A program made the translations under genes and the position numbers. Of a stretch of DNA of 64,000 nt, positions 20,024 to 27,932 are shown piece by piece; positions within the stretch are counted from its first letter, which is position 1, and the number at the start of each line of letters is the position of its first letter. The DNA is from Komagataeibacter rhaeticus (GTDB taxonomy: Bacteria > Pseudomonadota > Alphaproteobacteria > Acetobacterales > Acetobacteraceae). Location of the stretch: positions 186,001 to 250,000 of the forward strand of contig NZ_NKTZ01000004.1 in the NCBI RefSeq assembly GCF_003207855.1, in the 5' to 3' direction. The notes beneath the pieces are model-generated. The model was given only the letters and a program-made list of their open reading frames with translations. It ran no database searches and was not told the origin of the DNA.

Positions 20024-20666
20024 GGCGGGAAACAGACGATCCTGTATTGAAGATATAGATATAAAACCGGATTCATTCACCTAGCGCACGTAGCACCAGA
20101 CCGGAAGTACGAACATGCGTGTTCCGCCCATATGCCCATGGCATGACAGGCGGCTTGTATCAGCGGGAGGCTTCAATATGCCACGGGAATGGACGGCGGA
20201 ACAGGACGGGCCGCTGGCACCCTGCCGCCTGATGCCTTCCGGAATTTCCTGATCCGGTATGCCCGCGCCTGCGCACGGGGTGTGAACAAGGCCGATGACG
20301 TGGCCGGCATGCGTGCGGCAGTGGGACTGCCGCACGGGCTGCCGGATACGGAACTGTCCTTGCCTGTCCGCTCTTGCCGTGCATGGGCAATAGGGGACAG
20401 AACGCTGGAACAGGCCGGGGGGTGCGTGAATTACTTGCCTGCGGCCGGTTTGTATTTGACCGGGGCCGCGGGGTAGTGACCTGCATGGTACCATGGCGCC
20501 GTGCCGGGCTGGCTATGCGGAGATCGGTGTCCCCGGCCCCGCAGGAAGGATAATCCCTGCCGGTCATGGATGCGGCCTGCATGGCGGCAGCGAATATGCC
20601 ACGCTGGTGGAAGACGCAATCCGCCGCCTTGAATCAGGTGGGGGCCACTTACGGCGCCCGGGCGTG
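20024..20666. other. Gene-poor 643-bp interval upstream of alaS
   Basis: No convincing gene, RNA or mobile element was found. A plus-strand open frame at 20189-20476 (95 codons) has GC-rich codon use in its first half (LPPDAFRNFLIRYARACARG) but loses it in the second half and lacks a good ribosome-binding site. It may be a decayed gene. The alaS promoter should lie near 20030-20110. Confidence 0.4.
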
Positions 20667-21233
20667 TTATCCCGTCTTGCTGCGGGAGTTCACGACAGCG
20701 GTCCGGCTGGAGACGGCATTCTGCGCCACGGCGCGTTCGGGCTGGAAGGGCACGATCTGGACGTTGCGGCGCCCGGCGGCCTTGGGCGATTCCCTGTGGA
20801 AAACCAGCTTCCGGCTGATATGGAAGTTGGCCATCATGCCAGCCGCCGCACCGGCCACCAGCGCCAGCACCGGATTGGCCTTGAAGATGGGGGAAAGGTG
20901 GAAGAGCATGAACACGCAGCCCCGGTTCAGGAAGAACCCCAGCGAGTTGCCCGCAAGGAAGCGGAGCCACTGGACCATGAAATGATGCTGGTTGCCCGCC
21001 TTGCGGAAGGTCCACAGCCGGTTGATGAACCAGTTGATCGAAGCCGCGATGAAATAGGCGGCGATGGTTGCAGTAGTCAGGCCGACCAGGGGACGCAGGC
21101 TGTAAACCGCTGTTGTGTCCCAGCCCAGTCCTAACAGTCCTACAATGCCGAATTTGAGGAATTGCGTGATTTTCTCGGAAGAGAGTCTGGGCAAGGGATG
21201 ATCCTTCTGCCTGGGCGAGGGATTCGCTGGCAT
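20667..21233 (-). CDS. GtrA family membrane protein
   Basis: A 188-residue protein with four transmembrane helices typical of the GtrA/DPMS family (FLKFGIVGLLGLGWDTTAVY, IAAYFIAASINWFINRLWTF, WLRFLAGNSLGFFLNRGCVF and VLALVAGAAAGMMANFHISR). Members are thought to flip or position polyprenyl-linked sugars for glycosylation of cell-surface polymers. The Asn-Arg in WFINRLWTFR and the F-x-x-SRK-x-VF ending are family marks. The ATG at 21233 has no clear ribosome-binding site, and the frame is open upstream. No glycosyltransferase gene is adjacent. Confidence 0.85.
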   Translation of the reverse strand: MPANPSPRQKDHPLPRLSSEKITQFLKFGIVGLLGLGWDTTAVYSLRPLVGLTTATIAAYFIAASINWFINRLWTFRKAGNQHHFMVQWLRFLAGNSLGFFLNRGCVFMLFHLSPIFKANPVLALVAGAAAGMMANFHISRKLVFHRESPKAAGRRNVQIVPFQPERAVAQNAVSSRTAVVNSRSKTG

Positions 21234-21310
21234 ATGGTCAGGGCACGCCTGTCCGGCAAGGACCTCCCGCCGGGCATGTGGATATCGTATTAGGCCAAAT
21301 ACTGCGTCAA

Positions 21311-21346
21311 TAAAAGAGAAAAGGGGGCACCGAAGCACCCCCTTTT
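21311..21346 (-). terminator. Terminator of the first OmpA gene
   Basis: On the minus strand, GAAAAGGGGG (around 21346-21338) pairs with CCCCCTTTT (21327-21319) around a GAAG-containing loop, and is followed by a T-rich stretch. The loop sequence CACCGAAG also occurs in the terminator at 22788-22816. Confidence 0.8.
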
Positions 21347-21368
21347 CCTGATGAGCAGCTGGCCGTGA

Positions 21369-22463
21369 TCAGTGCAGGATGATCTCGACGCGACGGTTCT
21401 GGGGCTCACGCGTGTCGGGGCCGGTCGGCACCAGCGGGTGGGCTTCACCATAGCCATGGATGTCGATGGCATTGGCGGGCACGCCGTCACGGATCAGTTC
21501 GGCCTTCACGCTTTCAGCACGGCGCATGGACAGGCCAAGGTTGTACTGCTGGCCACGCGGGCCGGGGTGGGCCGCCGTGTTGTCGGTATAACCGTTGACT
21601 TCGATGCGGGTGGTCTGGACGTGGGTGGAAGCCTGTGCGGCCTCTGCCACGATCTCACGCGAGCGGCCGGTCAGGGCTGCGCCGTCCCAGTCGAAGAACA
21701 CCAGGTAGGTGCGGGCCGCGGTCGGTGCGGGCGGCACGACAGCGGGGGCCGGCGGCGGCGGCGGCGGCGCGTTGTTGAACGCGTAGCGGACGCCTACGAT
21801 GAACTGGTGGTTGAAGCGGTGGTCAAAGCTGGCATGACCCGTACCTTCCGGCCCGCTGGCGGTGTAGTTGCCCATGGTGAAGGAGGAGGGCTGGCCGATC
21901 ATGCGGTATTCGGTGGTCATCTGCAGGCCAGGGACACCGGGGATGTCATAGGCCGCACCGACGATGCCCTGATAGGCGAAGCCACCCTTGGTGCCGCTCA
22001 GGCTGCGTGCCGCGTTGTTGCCAACGGTCACGTCATGGGCGTTCTGCCACAGGTAGCCCGCGCCAACACCGACAAACGGCGTGACCGGCACGTCAATGTT
22101 GAACAGGCGCTTGAGGTCGATGTCATACAGCACGTTGACGAAACCGCCATAGGAGCGGTCGCTGCCCTTGTCGCCACGGGTCTTGCTGTAGATTTCGGAC
22201 CAGTTGTAGTCGCCTTCGATTTCAGCGCGCAGGCCGTTGCCAAAGCCCCAGCCTACCGCGCCAAAGCCGGTCCAGCCATGACGGTGGCCAAGCTTTTCAC
22301 GGCCCGGGCCATCTTCCGTATCCGCGAAATGCCCGTGCTGGGTCTGGGTCAGGTTGTAGCCACCGCCGATATCGACATAGGGGCCAGTAATGGTCGTGGC
22401 CTTGGCTGCGAACGGTGTCGCTGCCAGCAGGCTGGTTGCCAGCAGGGCAGTGCGGAGACGCAT
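21369..22463 (-). CDS. OmpA family outer membrane protein, copy 1
   Basis: A 364-residue porin-like protein. It has a signal peptide (MRLRTALLATSLLAATPFAAKA), then an N-terminal eight-strand beta-barrel domain starting ITGPYVDIGGGYNLTQTQ. A Pro-rich hinge (PPPPPPAP) leads to a C-terminal OmpA peptidoglycan-binding domain, about residues 250-364, with NGYTDNT, LSMRRAESVKAEL and GYGEAHPLVPTG. It links the outer membrane to peptidoglycan. The ATG at 22463 has a GAGGAAGG ribosome-binding site. It is the most downstream of three tandem paralogues; 220 bases of its 3' half are identical to copy 2. Confidence 0.93.
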   Translation of the reverse strand: MRLRTALLATSLLAATPFAAKATTITGPYVDIGGGYNLTQTQHGHFADTEDGPGREKLGHRHGWTGFGAVGWGFGNGLRAEIEGDYNWSEIYSKTRGDKGSDRSYGGFVNVLYDIDLKRLFNIDVPVTPFVGVGAGYLWQNAHDVTVGNNAARSLSGTKGGFAYQGIVGAAYDIPGVPGLQMTTEYRMIGQPSSFTMGNYTASGPEGTGHASFDHRFNHQFIVGVRYAFNNAPPPPPPAPAVVPPAPTAARTYLVFFDWDGAALTGRSREIVAEAAQASTHVQTTRIEVNGYTDNTAAHPGPRGQQYNLGLSMRRAESVKAELIRDGVPANAIDIHGYGEAHPLVPTGPDTREPQNRRVEIILH

Positions 22464-22843
22464 ATGTTCGTCCTTCCTCATGTTATTACTTCTTTGTAAA
22501 CCACATCACGCATGGGATGCGAAGATTAATCAATCCATATCCCTAAACACTGTGTGTTGCCCGGGGTTGCCTGAACCCTGCTACCATATGGCGGCAGAAA
22601 AGTGACACCGTGCCGAATGCAGGCCGATCAATCGATTTTCCCATTTTAGAACAATTGTCTAGTTAGGGAAGATTCCATTGGAAACAAGTGTCTTGCACAA
22701 TCTTCAAGGCCCAATGTGGCAGAAAAATCACGCAATAAACGAAGTATTTCAAAAAGTAAGAAATTTTTCATACATTAAAACGGGCATAAAAAAAGGAGCA
22801 CCGAAGTGCTCCTTTTCCGTTTTGGTGACCGTGTTGGCCGTGA
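22464..22843. other. 380-bp spacer between OmpA copies 1 and 2
   Basis: The spacer is AT-rich compared with the coding regions. It holds the copy 2 terminator (22788-22816) and presumably the copy 1 promoter, near 22480-22700 on the minus strand. I see no small gene. Its low GC content suggests long untranslated leaders, as is common for highly expressed porins. Confidence 0.5.
22788..22816 (-). terminator. Terminator of the second OmpA gene
   Basis: AAAAGGAGCAC (22791-22801) pairs perfectly with GTGCTCCTTTT (22806-22816) around the stable CGAA/TTCG tetraloop. On the minus strand a seven-T run (22794-22788) follows. Confidence 0.93.
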
Positions 22844-23950
22844 TCAGTGCAGGATGATCTCGACGCGCCGGTTCTGGGGCTCACGCGTGTCGGGGCCGGT
22901 CGGCACCAGCGGGTGGGCTTCACCATAACCATGGATGTCGATGGCGTTGGCGGGCACACCGTCACGGATCAGTTCAGCCTTCACGCTGTCCGCGCGGCGC
23001 ATGGACAGGCCAAGGTTGTACTGCTGGCCACGCGGGCCGGGGTGGGCCGCCGTGTTGTCGGTATAACCGTTGACTTCGATGCGGGTGGTCTGGACGTGGG
23101 TGGAAGCCTGTGCGGCCTCTGCCACGATCTCACGCGAGCGGCCGGTCAGGGCTGCGCCGTCCCAGTCGAAGAACACCAGGTAGGTGCGGGCCGCGGTCGG
23201 TGCGGGCGGCACGATGGCGGGGGCCGGCGGCGGCGGCGGCGGTGCGTTGTTGAACGCGTAGCGGACGCCTACGATGAACTCGTGGTTGAAGCGGTGATCA
23301 AAGCGCTCGGCGCTCGTGTAGCCACCACCGGAAGCGTGGATGTTGCCCATCCCGAAGTCTTCAACCTGACCAACCATGCGGTATTCGGTGGTCATCTGCA
23401 GGCCGGACACGCCCGGGATGTCGTAGGCCGCACCCACGATACCCTGATAGGCGAAGCTGCCGTTCGTGCCCTTCATCTGGGCGCCGGAGGACATGCCCGT
23501 GACATTCGCGTTTTCCCACAGGTAACCGGCACCGGCACCGACGAACGGCGTGACCGGCACATCAATGCCGAACAGACGCTTCAGATCGATGTCATACAGT
23601 ACGTTGACGAAGCCGCCATACGAACGGTCGTGACCCTTCGTCTTCTCGGCATCGACACTGGTGATTGCGGTCCAGCTGTAGGCACCTTCGACTTCGGCGC
23701 GCAGGCCGTTACCGAAGCCCCAGCCAACATTGGCAAAGCCGGTCCAGCCATGGCCGTGACGGACATGCTGGCCGCCGTCGTCATTGCCGTTGGCGCCGTT
23801 TTTCAGGTCAGCATCATGCATATGCTGGGTCTGGGTCAGATCGTAGCCACCGCCGATGCCCACATAGGGACCGGTGATGGTCGTGGCTTTGGCGGCGACC
23901 GGTGCCGCTGCCAGCAGGCTGGTAGCCAGTAACGCTGCGCGAAGACGCAT
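22844..23950 (-). CDS. OmpA family outer membrane protein, copy 2
   Basis: A 368-residue paralogue with the same layout as copy 1: signal peptide (MRLRAALLATSLLAAAPVAAKA), barrel, PPPPPPAP hinge and OmpA C-terminal domain. The C-terminal domains of copies 1 and 2 differ at very few residues, while the predicted surface loops of the barrel differ strongly (here HMHDADLKNGANGNDDGGQH). The ATG at 23950 has an AAGGA ribosome-binding site; a TTG two codons upstream is in frame but less likely. Confidence 0.92.
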   Translation of the reverse strand: MRLRAALLATSLLAAAPVAAKATTITGPYVGIGGGYDLTQTQHMHDADLKNGANGNDDGGQHVRHGHGWTGFANVGWGFGNGLRAEVEGAYSWTAITSVDAEKTKGHDRSYGGFVNVLYDIDLKRLFGIDVPVTPFVGAGAGYLWENANVTGMSSGAQMKGTNGSFAYQGIVGAAYDIPGVSGLQMTTEYRMVGQVEDFGMGNIHASGGGYTSAERFDHRFNHEFIVGVRYAFNNAPPPPPPAPAIVPPAPTAARTYLVFFDWDGAALTGRSREIVAEAAQASTHVQTTRIEVNGYTDNTAAHPGPRGQQYNLGLSMRRADSVKAELIRDGVPANAIDIHGYGEAHPLVPTGPDTREPQNRRVEIILH

Positions 23951-24358
23951 GTTCAAGTCCTTAAACTCTGTTGTTGCAGGGCAGAGCCCTATCTTGTGGG
24001 CCGGGCAATGGATATGCCCCGAAGACAGGGCAGCCTGAGATTACCCGCAAGCTATGATGCGGGGATTAGCGTGTCTGGGCAGGCTTGAGAATGGGCAAAA
24101 TGGCGCAAGCGGATCGTGTGTGGCAAAAAAAACACATATCTTTCAGGAAGCTTTGGAAGGTGCTGCGAAAAGTTGTGACTTTATAAAGGATTTTTTGCAC
24201 TGCCGGCACAGCCCCTTCTATTTTGCATAGGACATTGCCGGAAAAGGAGGGGCTGCCTGACGGTCGTCATGGCACTGGTCGATTCGACGCAAAAAGGGAG
24301 AATGCCGGGCATTCTCCCTGATTTTCCACATGGTTTTGTTGTCAGGCCGGACCGGAGG
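23951..24358. other. 408-bp spacer between OmpA copies 2 and 3
   Basis: This stretch contains the copy 3 terminator at 24291-24319 and the region that should hold the copy 2 promoter. It is AT-richer than its surroundings. Short A and T runs occur at 24125-24190. No coding signal is seen. Confidence 0.5.
24291..24319 (-). terminator. Terminator of the third OmpA gene
   Basis: AGGGAGAATG (24295-24304) pairs with CATTCTCCCT (24310-24319), and the minus-strand transcript then runs into five T (24295-24291). Confidence 0.85.
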
Positions 24359-25582
24359 TCAGTGCAGGATGATCTCCACGCGGCGGTTCTGCGGCTCCCG
24401 CGTGTCGGGGCCGGTCGGCACCAGCGGGCGGGCTTCGCCATAGCCCTGCACGCCAATGGCGCTGGCGGGCACGCCGTCACGGATCAGTTCGGCCTTCACG
24501 CTGTCCGCGCGGCGCAGGGACAGGCCAAGGTTGTACTGCTGCCCGCGCGGGCCGGGCTGGGCGGCGGAATTGTCGGTATAACCGTTCACCTCGATGCGGG
24601 TGGTCTGGACGTGGGTGGAAGCCTGTGCGGCCTGTGCCACGATCTCGCGCGCGCGGCCGGTCAGGGCTGCCCCATCCCAGTCGAAGAACACCAGGTAGGT
24701 ACGCGCCACGGCGGGCACGGGCGGGACGACGGCGGGGGCCGGCGGCGGTGGCGGCGGGGCGGTGTTGAAGGCGTAGCGGACGCCCACGATGAACTGGTGG
24801 TTGAAGCGGTGGTCGTAGCTCGGGTGGCTGTTATCGGCACCGTAATTGGCGGTGTAGGACTGTGTGATGTTGCCCATGCTGAACGATTCCACCTGACCGA
24901 CCATGCGGTATTCGGTGGTCATCTGCAGGCCGGCCACGCCCGGTATGTCATAGGCCGCACCCACGATACCCTGGTAGGCGAAGCTGCCATTGGTGCCGTG
25001 CTGGCGCAGGTTGAGGCTGCTGTTGGAGGCCAGCACCGTGCTGCTGCTCACATTCTGCCAAAGATAGCCCGCACCCACACCGACAAACGGCGTGACCGGC
25101 ACGTCAATGTTGAACAGGCGCTTGAGGTCGATGTCATACAGCACATTGATGAAACCGCCGTAGGAGCGGTCGCTGCCCTGGGTCCTGCCGGTGGTGGAAC
25201 CGCCCCGCGGGCCGCCCTGGCTGAAGGTCATGCCGGTCAGGCCGGACCAGTTGTACGCGCCTTCGACTTCCGCGCGCAGGCCATTGCCGAAGCCCCAGCC
25301 AAAGGCGGCGAAGCCGGTCCAGCCATCGCCGTGGCGTACCCGTTCGCGGTAATGCATGCTCGGGCTGTAGGTATCGCGCACGTCCGCCTGCGAGGCGGCA
25401 AGCGCGTGGTCGACATACCCCTTCATGAGACGGTCATTGTCAAAATCATGAAGATGCTGGGTCTGGGTCAGGTTGTAGCCGCCGCCGATATCGGCATAGG
25501 GGCCGGTGATTGTTGTTGCCATGGCGGTGACAACCGGGGTCGTGGTCAGTGCAGTCGCCAGCAATGCCGCGCGAAGACGCAT
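24359..25582 (-). CDS. OmpA family outer membrane protein, copy 3
   Basis: A 407-residue paralogue and the longest of the three. The signal peptide (MRLRAALLATALTTTPVVTAMA) is followed by ITGPYADIGGGYNLTQTQ, a barrel with enlarged loops (for example ASQADVRDTYSPSMHYRE and SQGGPRGGSTTG), the Pro hinge, and an OmpA domain with NGYTDNSAAQPG and GYGEARPLVPTG. It is more diverged from copies 1 and 2 than those are from each other, suggesting an older duplication. The ATG at 25582 matches the start of the other copies. Confidence 0.92.
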   Translation of the reverse strand: MRLRAALLATALTTTPVVTAMATTITGPYADIGGGYNLTQTQHLHDFDNDRLMKGYVDHALAASQADVRDTYSPSMHYRERVRHGDGWTGFAAFGWGFGNGLRAEVEGAYNWSGLTGMTFSQGGPRGGSTTGRTQGSDRSYGGFINVLYDIDLKRLFNIDVPVTPFVGVGAGYLWQNVSSSTVLASNSSLNLRQHGTNGSFAYQGIVGAAYDIPGVAGLQMTTEYRMVGQVESFSMGNITQSYTANYGADNSHPSYDHRFNHQFIVGVRYAFNTAPPPPPPAPAVVPPVPAVARTYLVFFDWDGAALTGRAREIVAQAAQASTHVQTTRIEVNGYTDNSAAQPGPRGQQYNLGLSLRRADSVKAELIRDGVPASAIGVQGYGEARPLVPTGPDTREPQNRRVEIILH

Positions 25583-25785
25583 ATTCCCGTCCTTGATACT
25601 TGATCAGACGCCTTCTCTGCTGTGGAGATGGGGGCATTCCACACCGGCCTGATGCTTGTTGACACGATCGGCCCGGAGAGGGGCCGTGAGAATGGTGCCA
25701 GCGGTCGGGTGGGAATGGTGGCATCCGGCCCCGCCGGTCCGTGGCGGGACCGTTGTGCGGGGCAAGGATTGAAATACGGTAAATA

Positions 25786-25815
25786 CCCCCTGCCCATCGT
25801 GGGGAAGGCAGGGGG
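25786..25815 (-). terminator. Probable terminator of aroKB
   Basis: CCCCCTGCC (25786-25794) pairs with GGCAGGGGG (25807-25815) around a 12-base loop, about 35 bases beyond the aroKB stop on the minus strand. The tail is TATTTA rather than a pure U run, so the call is moderate. Confidence 0.55.
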
Positions 25816-25851
25816 CTGTTGTATAAAAATCACATCGCGGGGCGCGACGGG

Positions 25852-27585
25852 TCAGGGTGTGCAGCCATCCGCGCGCAGCACGTCCAGCACGGCCTCATCG
25901 GGTACGTCGCGGCAGGTAAAGGCCTGTCCGATGCCGCGTACCAGCACGAAGGACAGGCGGCCATCGCGCATTTTCTTGTCGCGCTGCATGTTGCGCACAA
26001 GCTGGCTGGCGGAAAAATTCCGCCCCGTATCGCTGACCCGCAGCGGCATGGACAGGTCTTCCAGATGGCGGGTCACGCGCTCAAGGTCCCCGGCGGGGCA
26101 GTAGCCCAGCCTGACCGACAGCATGAAGGCCAGCCGCAGCCCGATGGACACGGCTTCCCCATGCAGCAGGCTGCCATCGTACCCCATCTCGGCTTCCAGC
26201 GCGTGGCCGAAGGTGTGGCCCAGGTTGAGCAGGGCGCGGCCATCGACGCGGCGCTCCTCGCGCTCATCGGCCGTGACCACGCGGGCCTTGAAGGCACAGG
26301 CCATGCGGATGGCCTCGGCCTGCATGGCGGGGTCGCCCGCCAGCACCGCCGCCCCGTGGCGCTCACACCATGCGAACAGTGCCGCATCGCCCAGCAGCCC
26401 GGATTTTACGATTTCGGCATACCCCGCGCGCAGTTCGCGCACCGGCAGGGTGGCCAGGGTGGACGTATCGGCCAGCACGGCGATGGGCTGGTGGAACGCG
26501 CCCACCAGATTCTTGCCAAACGGGGTATTGATGCCCGTCTTGCCCCCCACCGACGAATCCACCTGCGAAAGCAGCGTGGTCGGAATCTGTACGAATGGCA
26601 GCCCGCGCAGGGTGGTGGCGGCGCAGAATCCGGACAGATCCCCCACCACGCCGCCGCCCAGCGCCACGACCGTGGTGCCCCGCTCCACATGCGCTTCCAG
26701 CAGGGCATTGGTCACCTGCTCGTACCGGGCCATGCTCTTGGACCCCTCGCCGGGGGGGATGGTGATCACCTCGGCACGGATGGCGCATTCCTCCAGTCCT
26801 TCCAGCAGGCGGGGCAGGTGCAGGGGAGAGACCGTCGCGTCGGTCACGATCATCACGCGCTTCTGGGGCAGGACGGGGGCCAGCAGCGCGCCCGCGCGGC
26901 GGATCACGTCGGGGCCGATCATCACCTCGTAGCTGGCGCGCTCCAGCCGCACGGGCACGCGCAGCGGCTGCTGGCTGTGTTTCAGGGCCTGCAGCACATG
27001 GTCGGCGCTGTGTTCCACGTTGTCATCTCCACAATCCACGATGATATCCGCTTCCGCATAGACCGGATGGCGGATGCGCATGAGATCCGCCAGCACCGCG
27101 TGCGGCGAGGCGGTATTGAGCAGCGGGCGGTGCGTGCGTTCCGCCACGCGCTGTACCAGCAGCGGCAGCGGGCAGCGCAGCCAGATGGACACCGCCTGCT
27201 CGCGCACGCTGGCGCGCGTGCGCTGATCCATGAAGGCGCCGCCGCCGGTCGCCAGCACCACGGGCGGGCCGGACAGCAGGCGGCGGATGACCAGCCGTTC
27301 GCCCCGGCGGAATTCCGGCTCGCCGTATTTCTGGAACAGGTCGGCGATCGAGCAGCCGGCCGCGCGCTCGATCTCCTCGTCCGAATCGACAAAGGGCAGG
27401 CCCAGCGTCGTGGCAAGGATGCGGCCGATTGTGGTCTTGCCCGCCCCCATCAGGCCCACCAGCACGATGGTCCGGCCGCATCCGGCCTGTCGCGGGGCGG
27501 ATGGGCCCACGGCGTTCAGGTCGAGCGGAATGCTGAGTGACGGAGCCTCCGGACTGGGCCGGTCGGGGGGAATCTGGCGTGACAT
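25852..27585 (-). CDS. aroKB: Bifunctional shikimate kinase / 3-dehydroquinate synthase
   Basis: A 577-residue fusion of two shikimate pathway enzymes. Residues about 38-200 are shikimate kinase, with P-loop GLMGAGKTT (44-52), the substrate site DSDEEIE, RRGE and ATGGGAF, and the lid RTHRPLL. Residues about 208-577 are 3-dehydroquinate synthase, with PPGEGSKSM, VALGGGVVGDLSGFCAAT, PTTLLSQVDSSVGGKTGIN and the metal-binding GHTFGHALE and LHGEAVSIG. The frame is continuous with no stop between the domains, so this is one polypeptide covering steps 2 and 5 of the pathway. The ATG at 27585 starts a short Pro-rich leader. Confidence 0.93.
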   Translation of the reverse strand: MSRQIPPDRPSPEAPSLSIPLDLNAVGPSAPRQAGCGRTIVLVGLMGAGKTTIGRILATTLGLPFVDSDEEIERAAGCSIADLFQKYGEPEFRRGERLVIRRLLSGPPVVLATGGGAFMDQRTRASVREQAVSIWLRCPLPLLVQRVAERTHRPLLNTASPHAVLADLMRIRHPVYAEADIIVDCGDDNVEHSADHVLQALKHSQQPLRVPVRLERASYEVMIGPDVIRRAGALLAPVLPQKRVMIVTDATVSPLHLPRLLEGLEECAIRAEVITIPPGEGSKSMARYEQVTNALLEAHVERGTTVVALGGGVVGDLSGFCAATTLRGLPFVQIPTTLLSQVDSSVGGKTGINTPFGKNLVGAFHQPIAVLADTSTLATLPVRELRAGYAEIVKSGLLGDAALFAWCERHGAAVLAGDPAMQAEAIRMACAFKARVVTADEREERRVDGRALLNLGHTFGHALEAEMGYDGSLLHGEAVSIGLRLAFMLSVRLGYCPAGDLERVTRHLEDLSMPLRVSDTGRNFSASQLVRNMQRDKKMRDGRLSFVLVRGIGQAFTCRDVPDEAVLDVLRADGCTP

Positions 27586-27714
27586 GCGCGGCAACCTAAC
27601 ATACAGCAGGACAGGACCGGTAGACTCCGCGCCCGGGACCTGTGTCGCGCATGGGGCGTGTCCGGGTACGGGAACACGCGAAACCGGATTTTGCAGGATA
27701 TGGGAAGCGGTCTG

Positions 27715-27930
27715 ATGCTCCGTATAGTCATTGCCCTGGTTGGCGTTCTTGCCCTGTGCGCCGTGGGGGGATTCTTCTCGCTGGGCGCCTTTCCGCCCGC
27801 GCCGGTGCAGCAGGCCATCCATAAGGACATTCCCTTCGCCCCACCCGCCCCGCCCGCGGCGGCGGCCCTTCCCGCGCTGCCAGGCGCGCCCGCGCCGCTG
27901 CCCGTGACCCCGCTTGCGCCTCTGCACTAG
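27715..27930 (+). CDS. Small N-terminally anchored Pro/Ala-rich protein
   Basis: A 71-residue protein. It consists of one N-terminal hydrophobic helix (MLRIVIALVGVLALCAVGG) followed by a Pro/Ala-rich tail (PFAPPAPPAAAALPALPG), exposed to the periplasm if anchored. The ATG at 27715 has GGGAAG 8 bases upstream; an ATG at 27700 is also in frame. The helix Cys does not sit in a good lipobox. It is divergent from aroKB and ends 2 bases before xerD, so it is probably the first gene of the xerD transcript. No family is recognised. Confidence 0.55.
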   Translation: MLRIVIALVGVLALCAVGGFFSLGAFPPAPVQQAIHKDIPFAPPAPPAAAALPALPGAPAPLPVTPLAPLH

Positions 27931-27932
27931 GG

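Noticed and set aside
17993-20050. A 685-codon frame antisense to alaS
   Set aside because: alaS is intact with all class II motifs; the antisense product has no recognisable domain.
20160-20582. A 140-codon minus-strand frame upstream of alaS
   Set aside because: Its translation is dominated by Pro, Arg and Ser with no fold-like pattern, and codon use is unlike neighbouring genes.
21369-25582. Tandem repeats as a mobile element or recent assembly error
   Set aside because: The three copies differ clearly in barrel loops, signal peptides and spacers, so they are true paralogues. Only the C-terminal block of copies 1 and 2 is near identical.
25852-27585. Two separate genes aroK and aroB
   Set aside because: No stop codon, ribosome-binding site or frame change separates the domains, so a single fused gene fits better.
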